Below are positions 34,500-41,374 of a stretch of 42,272 nucleotides of DNA, one piece after another; the first letter of the stretch is position 1, and every line of letters starts with the position of its first letter. The position numbers were made by a program, and so were the translations under genes. The stretch is from NCBI GenBank assembly GCA_946401725.1, contig CAMIVE010000012.1:1-42272 (forward strand), given 5' to 3'. The notes below the pieces were generated by a model, which did no database searches, was not told the DNA's origin, and worked only from the letters and a program-made list of their open reading frames with translations. Origin of the DNA: an uncultured Bacteroidales bacterium (GTDB lineage Bacteria; Bacteroidota; Bacteroidia; Bacteroidales; P3).

Positions 34500-35436
34500 T
34501 GTATTGTTTGACAGCCGGAGGGTATCTCTGGAGCTCGGTTTCAATCTGGATGAGAAGCACCACACCGAGGAGATGACACGTGTCATGCAGCTCCTGTCCG
34601 TTTCAGGAGTACAGGAGAAGTACCCCGCAGTGGTGGAGAAAGGGAAGATTCGTCTTGCCAAAGCCGGTGAGCGTTCCACGCACATACTCAAACCCGCGCC
34701 GTGGGATGCCACAATTAACGAGCGATGGTACATACCTGTCAATGAACATCTGACCATGCAGATTGCCGCCAAGGTATATGGGATAGAGACCGCCGCCAAC
34801 GGCCTCTGCTCCACTCCAAGCGGACAACCAGTCTATATCACCCGTCGTTTTGACATCAGCCCCGACGGAACTAAATACCCGATGGAGGATATGGCTTCAC
34901 TAATCGGACGGAGCGAAGCCAGCGAGGGGACAGTGTTCAAATACAGAGGTTCGTATATGGAAGTGGCACAAGCTATCCGTAGATACATACCGGCTTGGAT
35001 GGTCAACATGGAGCGTTTCTTTGAGCTTGTGGTTTTCAACTACATATATGCAAACGGCGACGCCCACCTGAAAAATTTCTCCTTAATCAATGATAATGGC
35101 GATTATCGTCTGTCTCCGGCATACGACCTGATGAATACCGCATTGCATGTCCGCGATGGAGATTTCGCATTGTCGGACGGTTTGTCTCCATCCCTTCCGA
35201 AAAGCGACACCTATTCCCACACGGGCCATCCCTGCCGTCAGGATTTTGAGTGGTTCGGGAAGGAGGCCGGTATGGTTGGCAGCCGTGTCAGTCGCATATT
35301 GGACAAATACAGCGTGCTGCCCGATTCTGTGACGGAAATGGTGACGGGAAGCCTGTTGACAGAGAAACTTCAGCGCAACTATTTGAGAATCGTAAAAGAG
35401 CGTATCAGCAGATTTATCAGGGAAGAAAGAGAATAA
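34486..35436 (+). CDS. hipT: HipT-like Ser/Thr kinase toxin (HipA kinase domain)
   Basis: The 316-residue product lacks the N-subdomain and carries the HipA kinase core. A Gly/Ser loop LLSVSGVQEKY (Ser38 and Ser40, at the place of the SxS autophosphorylation motif), THILKP (ATP-binding Lys69), NGDAHLKNFSL (catalytic Asp192, Asn197) and SPAYDLMN (metal Asp214) are all intact, so the kinase looks active. E. coli HipT phosphorylates tryptophanyl-tRNA synthetase; the target here is unknown. I use ATG 34486, which follows a strong AAAGGAGGT Shine-Dalgarno by 5 nt, unusual for this phylum; a GTG one codon earlier is possible. Confidence 0.9.
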   Translation: MRGNNVLFDSRRVSLELGFNLDEKHHTEEMTRVMQLLSVSGVQEKYPAVVEKGKIRLAKAGERSTHILKPAPWDATINERWYIPVNEHLTMQIAAKVYGIETAANGLCSTPSGQPVYITRRFDISPDGTKYPMEDMASLIGRSEASEGTVFKYRGSYMEVAQAIRRYIPAWMVNMERFFELVVFNYIYANGDAHLKNFSLINDNGDYRLSPAYDLMNTALHVRDGDFALSDGLSPSLPKSDTYSHTGHPCRQDFEWFGKEAGMVGSRVSRILDKYSVLPDSVTEMVTGSLLTEKLQRNYLRIVKERISRFIREERE

Positions 35437-35562
35437 CGATGAAGATACACCTCACAAGGAACAGTGAGGCCCTCTGGATTGTCAAGTTACCAATTTAGCA
35501 GCGCTGACTCGTTTGCGTTAACTTTGATTCACGACCTTCGGTTCATGACCGTTCCATTAGGT

Positions 35563-35682
35563 TAGGCAGGCAAATTAGCGTAACGGGTTATTGTATTACA
35601 GATTGCAAATCCTTATAATATTTTGCGTCAGATTTTAAATCTGCCACAACAATTCGCAACGGGAACATCCACCGCAACGGGA
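35563..35682. repeat. Intergenic palindromic repeat, copy R1
   Basis: It contains TAACGGGTTATTGTATTAC, GATTGCAAATCC, TTATAAT, GCGTCAG, the perfect palindrome CAGATTTTAAATCTG and AACATCCACCGCAACGGGA. The order is the same as in R2 and R3. It lies at the left end of the Rhs array. The 525-bp gap 35437-35961 otherwise holds a 19-codon ORF after hipT (35439-35498) and a broken reading frame. Confidence 0.8.
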
Positions 35683-35688
35683 GACGGA

Positions 35689-35904
35689 TTAATCGTACAC
35701 AGTTATTGATTCCAAAATCTTCATGTATTTTTCATAAGAGAAATTCTCATATGAATCAAGCGAATAATAATAGCATTCAATGATATTTGTACCAATTATT
35801 GTTCTAAAGTTGAATATAGCTTCGACAGAATCTTGTTTAGCCGCGGCTTCATATTTCAAATAATTTCTAGCATCAGAGTTTGTTCTCTTAAAATTCTCAT
35901 ACTT
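35689..35904 (-). pseudogene. Startless reading frame, remnant of an envelope or immunity gene
   Basis: A 71-codon frame (reads YENFKRTNSDARNYLKYEAA, later FENF-like SYENFSYEKYMKILESI) ends with TAA. It is preceded directly by an in-frame TAA with no start codon, and no continuing frame was found upstream. Composition and sense look protein-like. I take it as the 3' remnant of a gene, perhaps a fifth immunity or toxin gene of the array. Confidence 0.4.
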
Positions 35905-35961
35905 TTAACACATTTATTTTGTTCCTAAATGTATCAACCTATTTTAGTATAAGACATATAT

Positions 35962-36330
35962 TCAAAATACTACAATACGAAAAAAAAGAACAAATGTTAC
36001 TAACGAATATATGATAATTATATATCCATTTCTCCGCCGGTTTCTTTCTTCTTTATATATTTCCTTCAATTGGGTTATTTTTATTTCATTAAGTCTACAC
36101 ATATTAATAATTACTAAAGGGATGCAACAGAATAATAGAATGAATGTTGTTCTAATTTCTATATTCAAAATAAAAGTAAACAGTTTAATTATAGTCAAAA
36201 TATTAAATCCTTCTAGTAGAGTCACTAGACCATATGCATAGATATAGGCATATTGATGTGCGGTTTTTTTAAAATAGTTAGATGTCGCAATACGATAAAA
36301 CAAATAATCAAAAAAACGAATCATTACCAT
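35962..36330 (-). CDS. Multi-spanning membrane protein, candidate immunity to the Rhs toxin beside it
   Basis: The 122-residue product has three hydrophobic segments (YAYIYAYGLVTLLEGFNILT, FILLFCCIPLVIINM and GYIIIIYSLVTFVLFFRIVV) separated by a charged loop. It starts 14 bp after the stop of the module D toxin gene, the position held by immunity genes. A membrane immunity protein fits a membrane-active toxin. No family recognised. Confidence 0.65.
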   Translation of the reverse strand: MVMIRFFDYLFYRIATSNYFKKTAHQYAYIYAYGLVTLLEGFNILTIIKLFTFILNIEIRTTFILLFCCIPLVIINMCRLNEIKITQLKEIYKEERNRRRNGYIIIIYSLVTFVLFFRIVVF

Positions 36331-36344
36331 TCTTTTTTGTATTT

Positions 36345-37262
36345 TTATCTCATTCCATATCGCAGTGTTGGGCAGCCTTTCTGCATCATGTTTGCATGGT
36401 CAATCGCATCATTTTTAACATTTTCAAACATCGCACCTGAGTTTTTTATTACAATAAAGTAATACATACTTGCAAAAAAACCATATGGATGGGTTAGAGC
36501 TGCCAAACCTGCAAATCCATCAATGACTTTTTCTGTTTTTTCAGAAGATGTGTTTGCCATACCCGCTTCCCAAAATGAACATAATGCTGTCAAAGCGCCT
36601 AAAGTGTTTCCTGCGAAAGTAAAACCTTTTGCAAGTTTTGATACTGCTTTCGGTGTAACATACTGATTTCCTCCCCATCCTTGACTGTATATTTTAAAGT
36701 CCAGTTTACCTTTACTATTAGTAAGTCTAAATGTCGACTTGCTCTTCCCTCCAGCTAACCCCACAGTACCAGTAATTGAACCTATTTTTGTTAGTAAGTC
36801 ATTCACCTCCGAAACAAACTCTTTCATTTGTTTGTGGTTGCTTAAATTATATGCCCTAGATGTTCCATCTGCCTGTTTTATAACAGCATTATGTCCATCT
36901 ATATAAATAACAGGGTCATTTTTTTTGTGGTTTTCAATCGGAGGATCAATAAGCTCTCTCCCATCCGGATCCACCAATCTCACCGGATTCCACGCGCAGT
37001 AGGCATAAGGACTTATACTAGGGTATTTATCCGCCATCGGATCCACGCTCAGCCAGACGGTGGTGAGGGCGTGATCGAGGTATCTTGCACCGAAGTAGGA
37101 ATACCCTGTTTCCGCATCTAACTCCTTGCCGGTGGAATTCGGGGTGGTTTTATAGTTGTATCTATATTGATTATCAGTGTTTTGATAACGCCAAAAATAA
37201 CCATTTTCGGTGTTTCCGAAAACTATTCTTTGACGGTCTGATATGTTAGCTAATGATTGCAA
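36345..37262 (-). CDS. Orphan Rhs module D: Rhs core stub plus hydrophobic C-terminal toxin
   Basis: The frame (305 codons from a TTG; no ATG) begins with a short unique piece, then the stub FGNTENGYFWRYQNTDNQYR, TGKELDAETGYSYFGARYLD, WLSVDPMADKYPSISPYAYC, AWNPVRLVDPDGRE, which is the Rhs-associated core end. The variable part starts after PDGRE. It contains KIYSQGWGGNQYVTPKAVSK and two hydrophobic stretches (~FTFAGNTLGALTALCSF and VIDGFAGLAALTHPYGFFAS), suggesting a membrane-active toxin. In-frame stops lie ~16 codons upstream of the TTG, so it is not joined to a full Rhs protein. It may be silent or start at TTG. Confidence 0.7.
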   Translation of the reverse strand: MQSLANISDRQRIVFGNTENGYFWRYQNTDNQYRYNYKTTPNSTGKELDAETGYSYFGARYLDHALTTVWLSVDPMADKYPSISPYAYCAWNPVRLVDPDGRELIDPPIENHKKNDPVIYIDGHNAVIKQADGTSRAYNLSNHKQMKEFVSEVNDLLTKIGSITGTVGLAGGKSKSTFRLTNSKGKLDFKIYSQGWGGNQYVTPKAVSKLAKGFTFAGNTLGALTALCSFWEAGMANTSSEKTEKVIDGFAGLAALTHPYGFFASMYYFIVIKNSGAMFENVKNDAIDHANMMQKGCPTLRYGMR

Positions 37263-37397
37263 AACACTGATTTTATTGACATAACGTAAGATGGACTATT
37301 ATATTGTGTTTTTGCGGGTCTGGAAATGTTTAAAAGCTTCAGATTATTGCAGTATTTAATTTATTTAGAAATGATTAAGGTCTTTCCCTTCAGTCAG

Positions 37398-37515
37398 TCA
37401 GGCAAATCTAGCGTAACGGGATATTGTATTACGGATTGCAAATCCTTATAATTTAGTGCGTCAGATTTCAAATCTGCCGCAACAATACGCGACTGGAACA
37501 TCCGCCGCAACGGGT
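37398..37515. repeat. Intergenic palindromic repeat, copy R2
   Basis: TAACGGGATATTGTATTAC, GGATTGCAAATCC, TTATAAT, GCGTCAG, CAGATTTCAAATCTG and AACATCCGCCGCAACGGG, in the same order as R1. It lies between immunity gene C and module D. The rest of the 303-bp gap 37263-37565 is AT-rich, with a short stretch next to module D also found beside module B. Confidence 0.85.
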
Positions 37516-37565
37516 TACAAATCTGACACAACTATACACAACTGATACATCCATCGAAACGGACG

Positions 37566-38099
37566 TTAATGGCATAATCCCCATCCATAATACAAAAAAT
37601 AAAAATTTCCATTCCATTTAGAATAAACCCATTCAACTGGTTCCCATTGCATAGGCGGTATTTCAGAATAGGTGGTGAAATATTTTTCGCGTGTGGTTTT
37701 TTCAAAACAATCTGGTAAAGATTGGGTATCGTCTTTTACCACATATAAAACATCCTTGTGATAGAAATAACCAACCCCTTTGGGTTCCGCATCCATAAAA
37801 AAAGCTTGTTGAAATCCAAATAATTCAAAATTGCCTATGGAGGAGTCCTGTTCCCACCAATGGGTTATGACAAAACGATAGGGTTTTGGCAATGCTTCAC
37901 ACTGATGAATTTTCAACGCCAAGGAATCTAAAATGATCAATAATTCGTCGTTGACTATTTTTAATTCTGGCATCGCCATTGTATCCACAGCCACACCGTA
38001 CTGCCATGTTGTAAATACTGTAGCTTCGCGTTCTTGTGAATATATTTCATTCACGAGAAAAAAAGACAGAAATATTATTGTTTTTTTTATCAAGGACAT
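37566..38099 (-). CDS. Secreted candidate immunity protein C
   Basis: The 177-residue product has a signal peptide (IIFLSFFLVNEIYSQ) and a Trp/Tyr-rich mature part (FVITHWWEQDSSIGNFELFG, MQWEPVEWVYSKWNGNFYFL). It starts 1 bp after the module C toxin stop, so they are cotranscribed. No family recognised. The export signal implies it protects the periplasm. Confidence 0.7.
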   Translation of the reverse strand: MSLIKKTIIFLSFFLVNEIYSQEREATVFTTWQYGVAVDTMAMPELKIVNDELLIILDSLALKIHQCEALPKPYRFVITHWWEQDSSIGNFELFGFQQAFFMDAEPKGVGYFYHKDVLYVVKDDTQSLPDCFEKTTREKYFTTYSEIPPMQWEPVEWVYSKWNGNFYFLYYGWGLCH

Positions 38100-38100
38100 A

Positions 38101-39015
38101 TTATCTTAGTTTTGTTGCAGATACGGTTTGAGTGTTAAGAATTCTTTTATAATTGATATCATAAGGATGATATTTGTCTGTCAGTAATCGAGGAGTATAA
38201 ATGTTAGATTCAAATTCTGTAGTATAATTATTGTATATCCATCTAATTAAAGGTAAGTCACCTTGCTCTCCTCCTGTCCCTGACGGTCTAGGATTACCAT
38301 TTGGATGGCTGTGATTATAAACTCTAAAAGTGCATCCATTTTCTTTGAATTCTTTTATTTTACGGAAAGGTGTTTTATCACAATCTTTTAAATGTGTTGT
38401 TGACAATACATTAAAACCGTCTTCGCCCGCTTCTCCTAATTGATAATGACTCCATTCAACGTCCGTGTTGTCTGCTAAAAATTCAAATAGCCTTGTTCCA
38501 TTTTCATCGCCAAGCAATTCATATACATCAATTTGATCTTTATAAGAATCATCATATTTTGATTCAAAGAAGACAACACTTCCGTAATCTAAGGACAATT
38601 CGATATCATCGATTCTACATCCATTATCATCTACAATATAAAACACATCAGCATTTTCGTTCTCAGTATGAGTAACAACATTCCCTTTTTTGTCTAATTC
38701 CCATATATCCATGCCTTGGGGATCCACCAGTTTCAATGGATTCCAAGCACAATAGGCATAAGGACTTATACTCGGGTACTTGTCGCTCATCGGGTCCACG
38801 CTCAACCAGGCGGTGGTGAGGGTGTGATCGAGGTACCTCGCACCGAAGTATGAATACCCTGTTTCCGCATCTAACTCCTTGCCGGTGGAATTCGGGGTGG
38901 TTTTATAGTTGTATCTATATTGATTATCAGTGTTTTGATAACGCCAAAAATAACCATTTTCGGTGTTTCCGAAAGTAATGTATTGATAGCCTACGGTGTA
39001 TTCAATAGTTTGCAA
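38101..39015 (-). CDS. Orphan Rhs module C: Rhs core stub plus JAB-type toxin
   Basis: The frame (304 codons from a TTG; an in-frame TGA lies ~12 codons earlier; no ATG) has the same stub FGNTENGYFWRYQNT and TGKELDAETGYSYFGARYLD, ending AWNPLKLVDPQGMD. The toxin part carries FEFLADNTDVEWSHY and the JAMM-like motif VYNHSHPNGNPRPSG followed by EQGDLPLI. HxHP with a downstream Asp is the zinc site of JAB-domain toxins. Its relative in module A shares EFLAD and HNHPSG. A metallopeptidase-like or isopeptidase activity is inferred. Confidence 0.72.
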   Translation of the reverse strand: MQTIEYTVGYQYITFGNTENGYFWRYQNTDNQYRYNYKTTPNSTGKELDAETGYSYFGARYLDHTLTTAWLSVDPMSDKYPSISPYAYCAWNPLKLVDPQGMDIWELDKKGNVVTHTENENADVFYIVDDNGCRIDDIELSLDYGSVVFFESKYDDSYKDQIDVYELLGDENGTRLFEFLADNTDVEWSHYQLGEAGEDGFNVLSTTHLKDCDKTPFRKIKEFKENGCTFRVYNHSHPNGNPRPSGTGGEQGDLPLIRWIYNNYTTEFESNIYTPRLLTDKYHPYDINYKRILNTQTVSATKLR

Positions 39016-39101
39016 AACGCTGAATTTGTTGATAAAACGTCAAATTGGTTATTGTATTGTACTATTGCTTCTTTTGTTGGTTTTTCGGATTAGGAAAAAC
39101 T

Positions 39102-39172
39102 TATAATTAATTGCTCAAATTGCAAATCTAACACAATCGGAGATCGGGTTGTACGTGCACCGCAACGGGACA
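39102..39172. repeat. Intergenic repeat, degenerate copy R4
   Basis: Only parts of the element are present: TTATAATTAATTGCTCAAAT, TTGCAAATCTAACACAA and GCACCGCAACGGGACAAC. It lies between immunity gene B and module C, where R1 to R3 lead one to expect it. Confidence 0.5.
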
Positions 39173-39180
39173 ACCTTTTT

Positions 39181-39774
39181 TTATCTGATTAAGCACTCCT
39201 TGCATTGTAGAGGGAGATTAAGATACCACAACTTTCCTGTATTTCGGAAAAAAACAAACCAAAAATGGTCAGCAGATTTTGAATTCTCAGTTCTTATTCC
39301 GAAGGTTTTAACTTTAATGTTTTTCCCATAATAATATTCTTCGAAATCATATTCGTGGGATTTTCTATTCAGATGAAAAACTTTTGAGGCTTTTCTAAAA
39401 CTGAATTTGCGATCAAGTTTATTCTCCTTATACCAAAAACAACCATTCGAATGATTTACAAAAGCATATGATAATTGAACGCTATCACCAATCTTTAAAT
39501 ATTGTAAAGAATCTCCATAAATCAAACAAACGGCATTGATTTGTCTTGTTTTCCTTTCGATTATAAAACCAAGCGAGTCTGATAGTATGTAATCGGAAAC
39601 ACCTATATTTGTACTGAATGTTGTGTCCGGTTGTCCCATTTTTTCTATAAGATCCGAGTATTTGCCTATTATAAAAACAGTATTAGAACTCAAATCCGAC
39701 AGAAAGAAGCATTCCTCTTGCCCGTATGAAGACATCGTAATCAATAAAAATAAATGAATCAATACTCTTTTCAT
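39181..39774 (-). CDS. Secreted candidate immunity protein B
   Basis: The 197-residue product has a signal peptide (MKRVLIHLFLLITMSSYGQ) and a mature region with DLIEKMGQPDTTFSTN and GDSVQLSYAFVNHSNGCFWY. It starts 2 bp after the module B toxin stop. No family recognised. As with C, its export points to toxin action outside the cytoplasm. Confidence 0.7.
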   Translation of the reverse strand: MKRVLIHLFLLITMSSYGQEECFFLSDLSSNTVFIIGKYSDLIEKMGQPDTTFSTNIGVSDYILSDSLGFIIERKTRQINAVCLIYGDSLQYLKIGDSVQLSYAFVNHSNGCFWYKENKLDRKFSFRKASKVFHLNRKSHEYDFEEYYYGKNIKVKTFGIRTENSKSADHFWFVFFRNTGKLWYLNLPLQCKECLIR

Positions 39775-39776
39775 TA

Positions 39777-40715
39777 TTAAAACCGATATGACTTGTTTAT
39801 TAGCTCTTCATATTCTTCAAGGAAAGTGATCGATAAAGCTCGTGAATCGTATAGTTTTGGAGAGCCTTGCATCTGATTATAAAACATAATATATCCATTA
39901 TAATCTGCAGTCTGTTTTAAACCTCCATCCTGATATATGAATACATCTCCTCCTGACTGACAAGACAGATCCCTAATAGGAATCTCTCCTCCACCAAAAG
40001 CCGGAATGCTCAAGAAGGATGGCCTTCTTCCCCATCCATCACGAGTTTTAATTCCACTATAGTTAGGAAGTAATCCGGAAAAGAACTCATTCAATTTGAA
40101 AGCTCTACCATTCTGTTTTGTTTTATTATATAGACAAGCAAACCCTACATGGTAAACACGTCGTTGAATGTCTTTCATATTATTACCAGACTTGTAGTTC
40201 ACGTCATATTTAAGTATTTCACTATGTGTCTTTGTGATTGACGCCACATTCTTTCCAGAAATCCGACCATCTGAAGACATTGTCTTGAATAATGCTTCAG
40301 CTTCTGTTTTGGATAATCCATATTGCTCTCGTAAAGTTTTAGCATTATCCCCTTTTTCTGCCACATAGTTTAACGTTCCATCAAATAATATCTCAGGTTT
40401 CCACATCTCCCTTCCCTTTGGATCCACCAGTTTCAATGGATTCCACGCGCAGTAGGCATAAGGACTTATACTAGGGTATTTATCCGCCATCGGATCCACG
40501 CTCAGCCAGACGGTGGTGAGGGCGTGATCGAGGTATCTTGCACCGAAGTAGGAATACCCTGTTTCCGCATCTAACTCCTTGCCGGTGGAATTCGGGGTGG
40601 TTTTATAGTTGTATCTATATTGATTATCAGTGTTTTGATAACGCCAAAAATAACCATTTTCGGTATTTCCGAAAGCGAAGTTTTGACGATTTAATATATT
40701 TTCAGATGTCCTCAA
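39777..40715 (-). CDS. Orphan Rhs module B: Rhs core stub plus uncharacterised toxin domain
   Basis: The frame (312 codons; the first plausible start is TTG, no ATG) opens with a unique piece (RTSENILNRQNFA), then the stub FGNTENGYFWRYQNT to AWNPLKLVDPKGRE. A LysM-like linker follows (LNYVAEKGDNAKTLREQYGL, SKTEAEALFK), then an unknown domain with VYHVGFACLYNKTKQNGRA, GWGRRPSFLSIPAFGGGEIP and CQSGGDVFIYQDGG. 227 bp of its stub are identical to module D. Enzyme type not recognised. Confidence 0.68.
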   Translation of the reverse strand: MRTSENILNRQNFAFGNTENGYFWRYQNTDNQYRYNYKTTPNSTGKELDAETGYSYFGARYLDHALTTVWLSVDPMADKYPSISPYAYCAWNPLKLVDPKGREMWKPEILFDGTLNYVAEKGDNAKTLREQYGLSKTEAEALFKTMSSDGRISGKNVASITKTHSEILKYDVNYKSGNNMKDIQRRVYHVGFACLYNKTKQNGRAFKLNEFFSGLLPNYSGIKTRDGWGRRPSFLSIPAFGGGEIPIRDLSCQSGGDVFIYQDGGLKQTADYNGYIMFYNQMQGSPKLYDSRALSITFLEEYEELINKSYRF

Positions 40716-40802
40716 AACACTGATTTTATTGATATAACGTTTGATGGACTATTATATTGCGTTGTCAAGGATTAGAAAATCATATAGACTCTGTAGACTC
40801 AA

Positions 40803-40888
40803 CTACGGATTACAAATCCTTATAATATCTTGCTTCAGATTTCAAATCAGACGCAACTACACGCAACTGTAACATCCGCCGCGACGGA
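40803..40888. repeat. Intergenic palindromic repeat, copy R3
   Basis: CTACGGATTACAAATCC, TTATAAT, CAGATTTCAAATCAG and AACATCCGCCGCGACGG, the same order as R1 and R2. It lies between immunity gene A and module B. Confidence 0.8.
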
Positions 40889-40894
40889 GGCATA

Positions 40895-41374
40895 TTAATA
40901 TTTTCGGATATAATACTCACCATCAATATTATTCACAATAATAGCGCATGGAAAAAAACTGTCGTCGATAATAGCGTCATCATAGGTGTCTTTAATTATT
41001 ACATTTATTATCTCTCCAGTATTAATAATGCCATTCGTCGGTATAGATCTGCCTGAAACGAGAAATAACATATTATTATATTGAATAACAAAATGTAAAG
41101 ACAAGGTGCTTGGAATTTGAAGAGGAATGTTTTGTAAAATATAACACTCGCTTATTGTGAAAACATTTCCCGCTGTATCCAAAACATTTAATAAATATAC
41201 TCCTACCAATCCACTATCCCTTTGAAAGCAATTCATGTCAATGCAATTATCAAAAACCCCTTTCAGTTCATTCGAAGATACTTCATATATGGGGAATGAC
41301 ATCATGTTTATTGTCTGTGCTTTTGTATTTGTGTTGAATAGAATAACTAATATGACAATCAATATTTTTTTCAT
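40895..41374 (-). CDS. Secreted candidate immunity protein A
   Basis: The 159-residue product has a signal peptide (KKILIVILVILFNTNTKAQ). The mature part is beta-rich with YEVSSNELKGVFDNCIDMNC. Its ATG overlaps the Rhs stop as ATGA, the tightest coupling in the array. No family recognised. Protects against the JAB toxin of module A by inference. Confidence 0.72.
   Translation of the reverse strand: MKKILIVILVILFNTNTKAQTINMMSFPIYEVSSNELKGVFDNCIDMNCFQRDSGLVGVYLLNVLDTAGNVFTISECYILQNIPLQIPSTLSLHFVIQYNNMLFLVSGRSIPTNGIINTGEIINVIIKDTYDDAIIDDSFFPCAIIVNNIDGEYYIRKY

Noticed and set aside
35439..35498. A 19-codon ORF right after hipT
   Set aside because: Too short to support as a gene and without recognisable similarity; it may be a junction remnant between the hip operon and the Rhs array.
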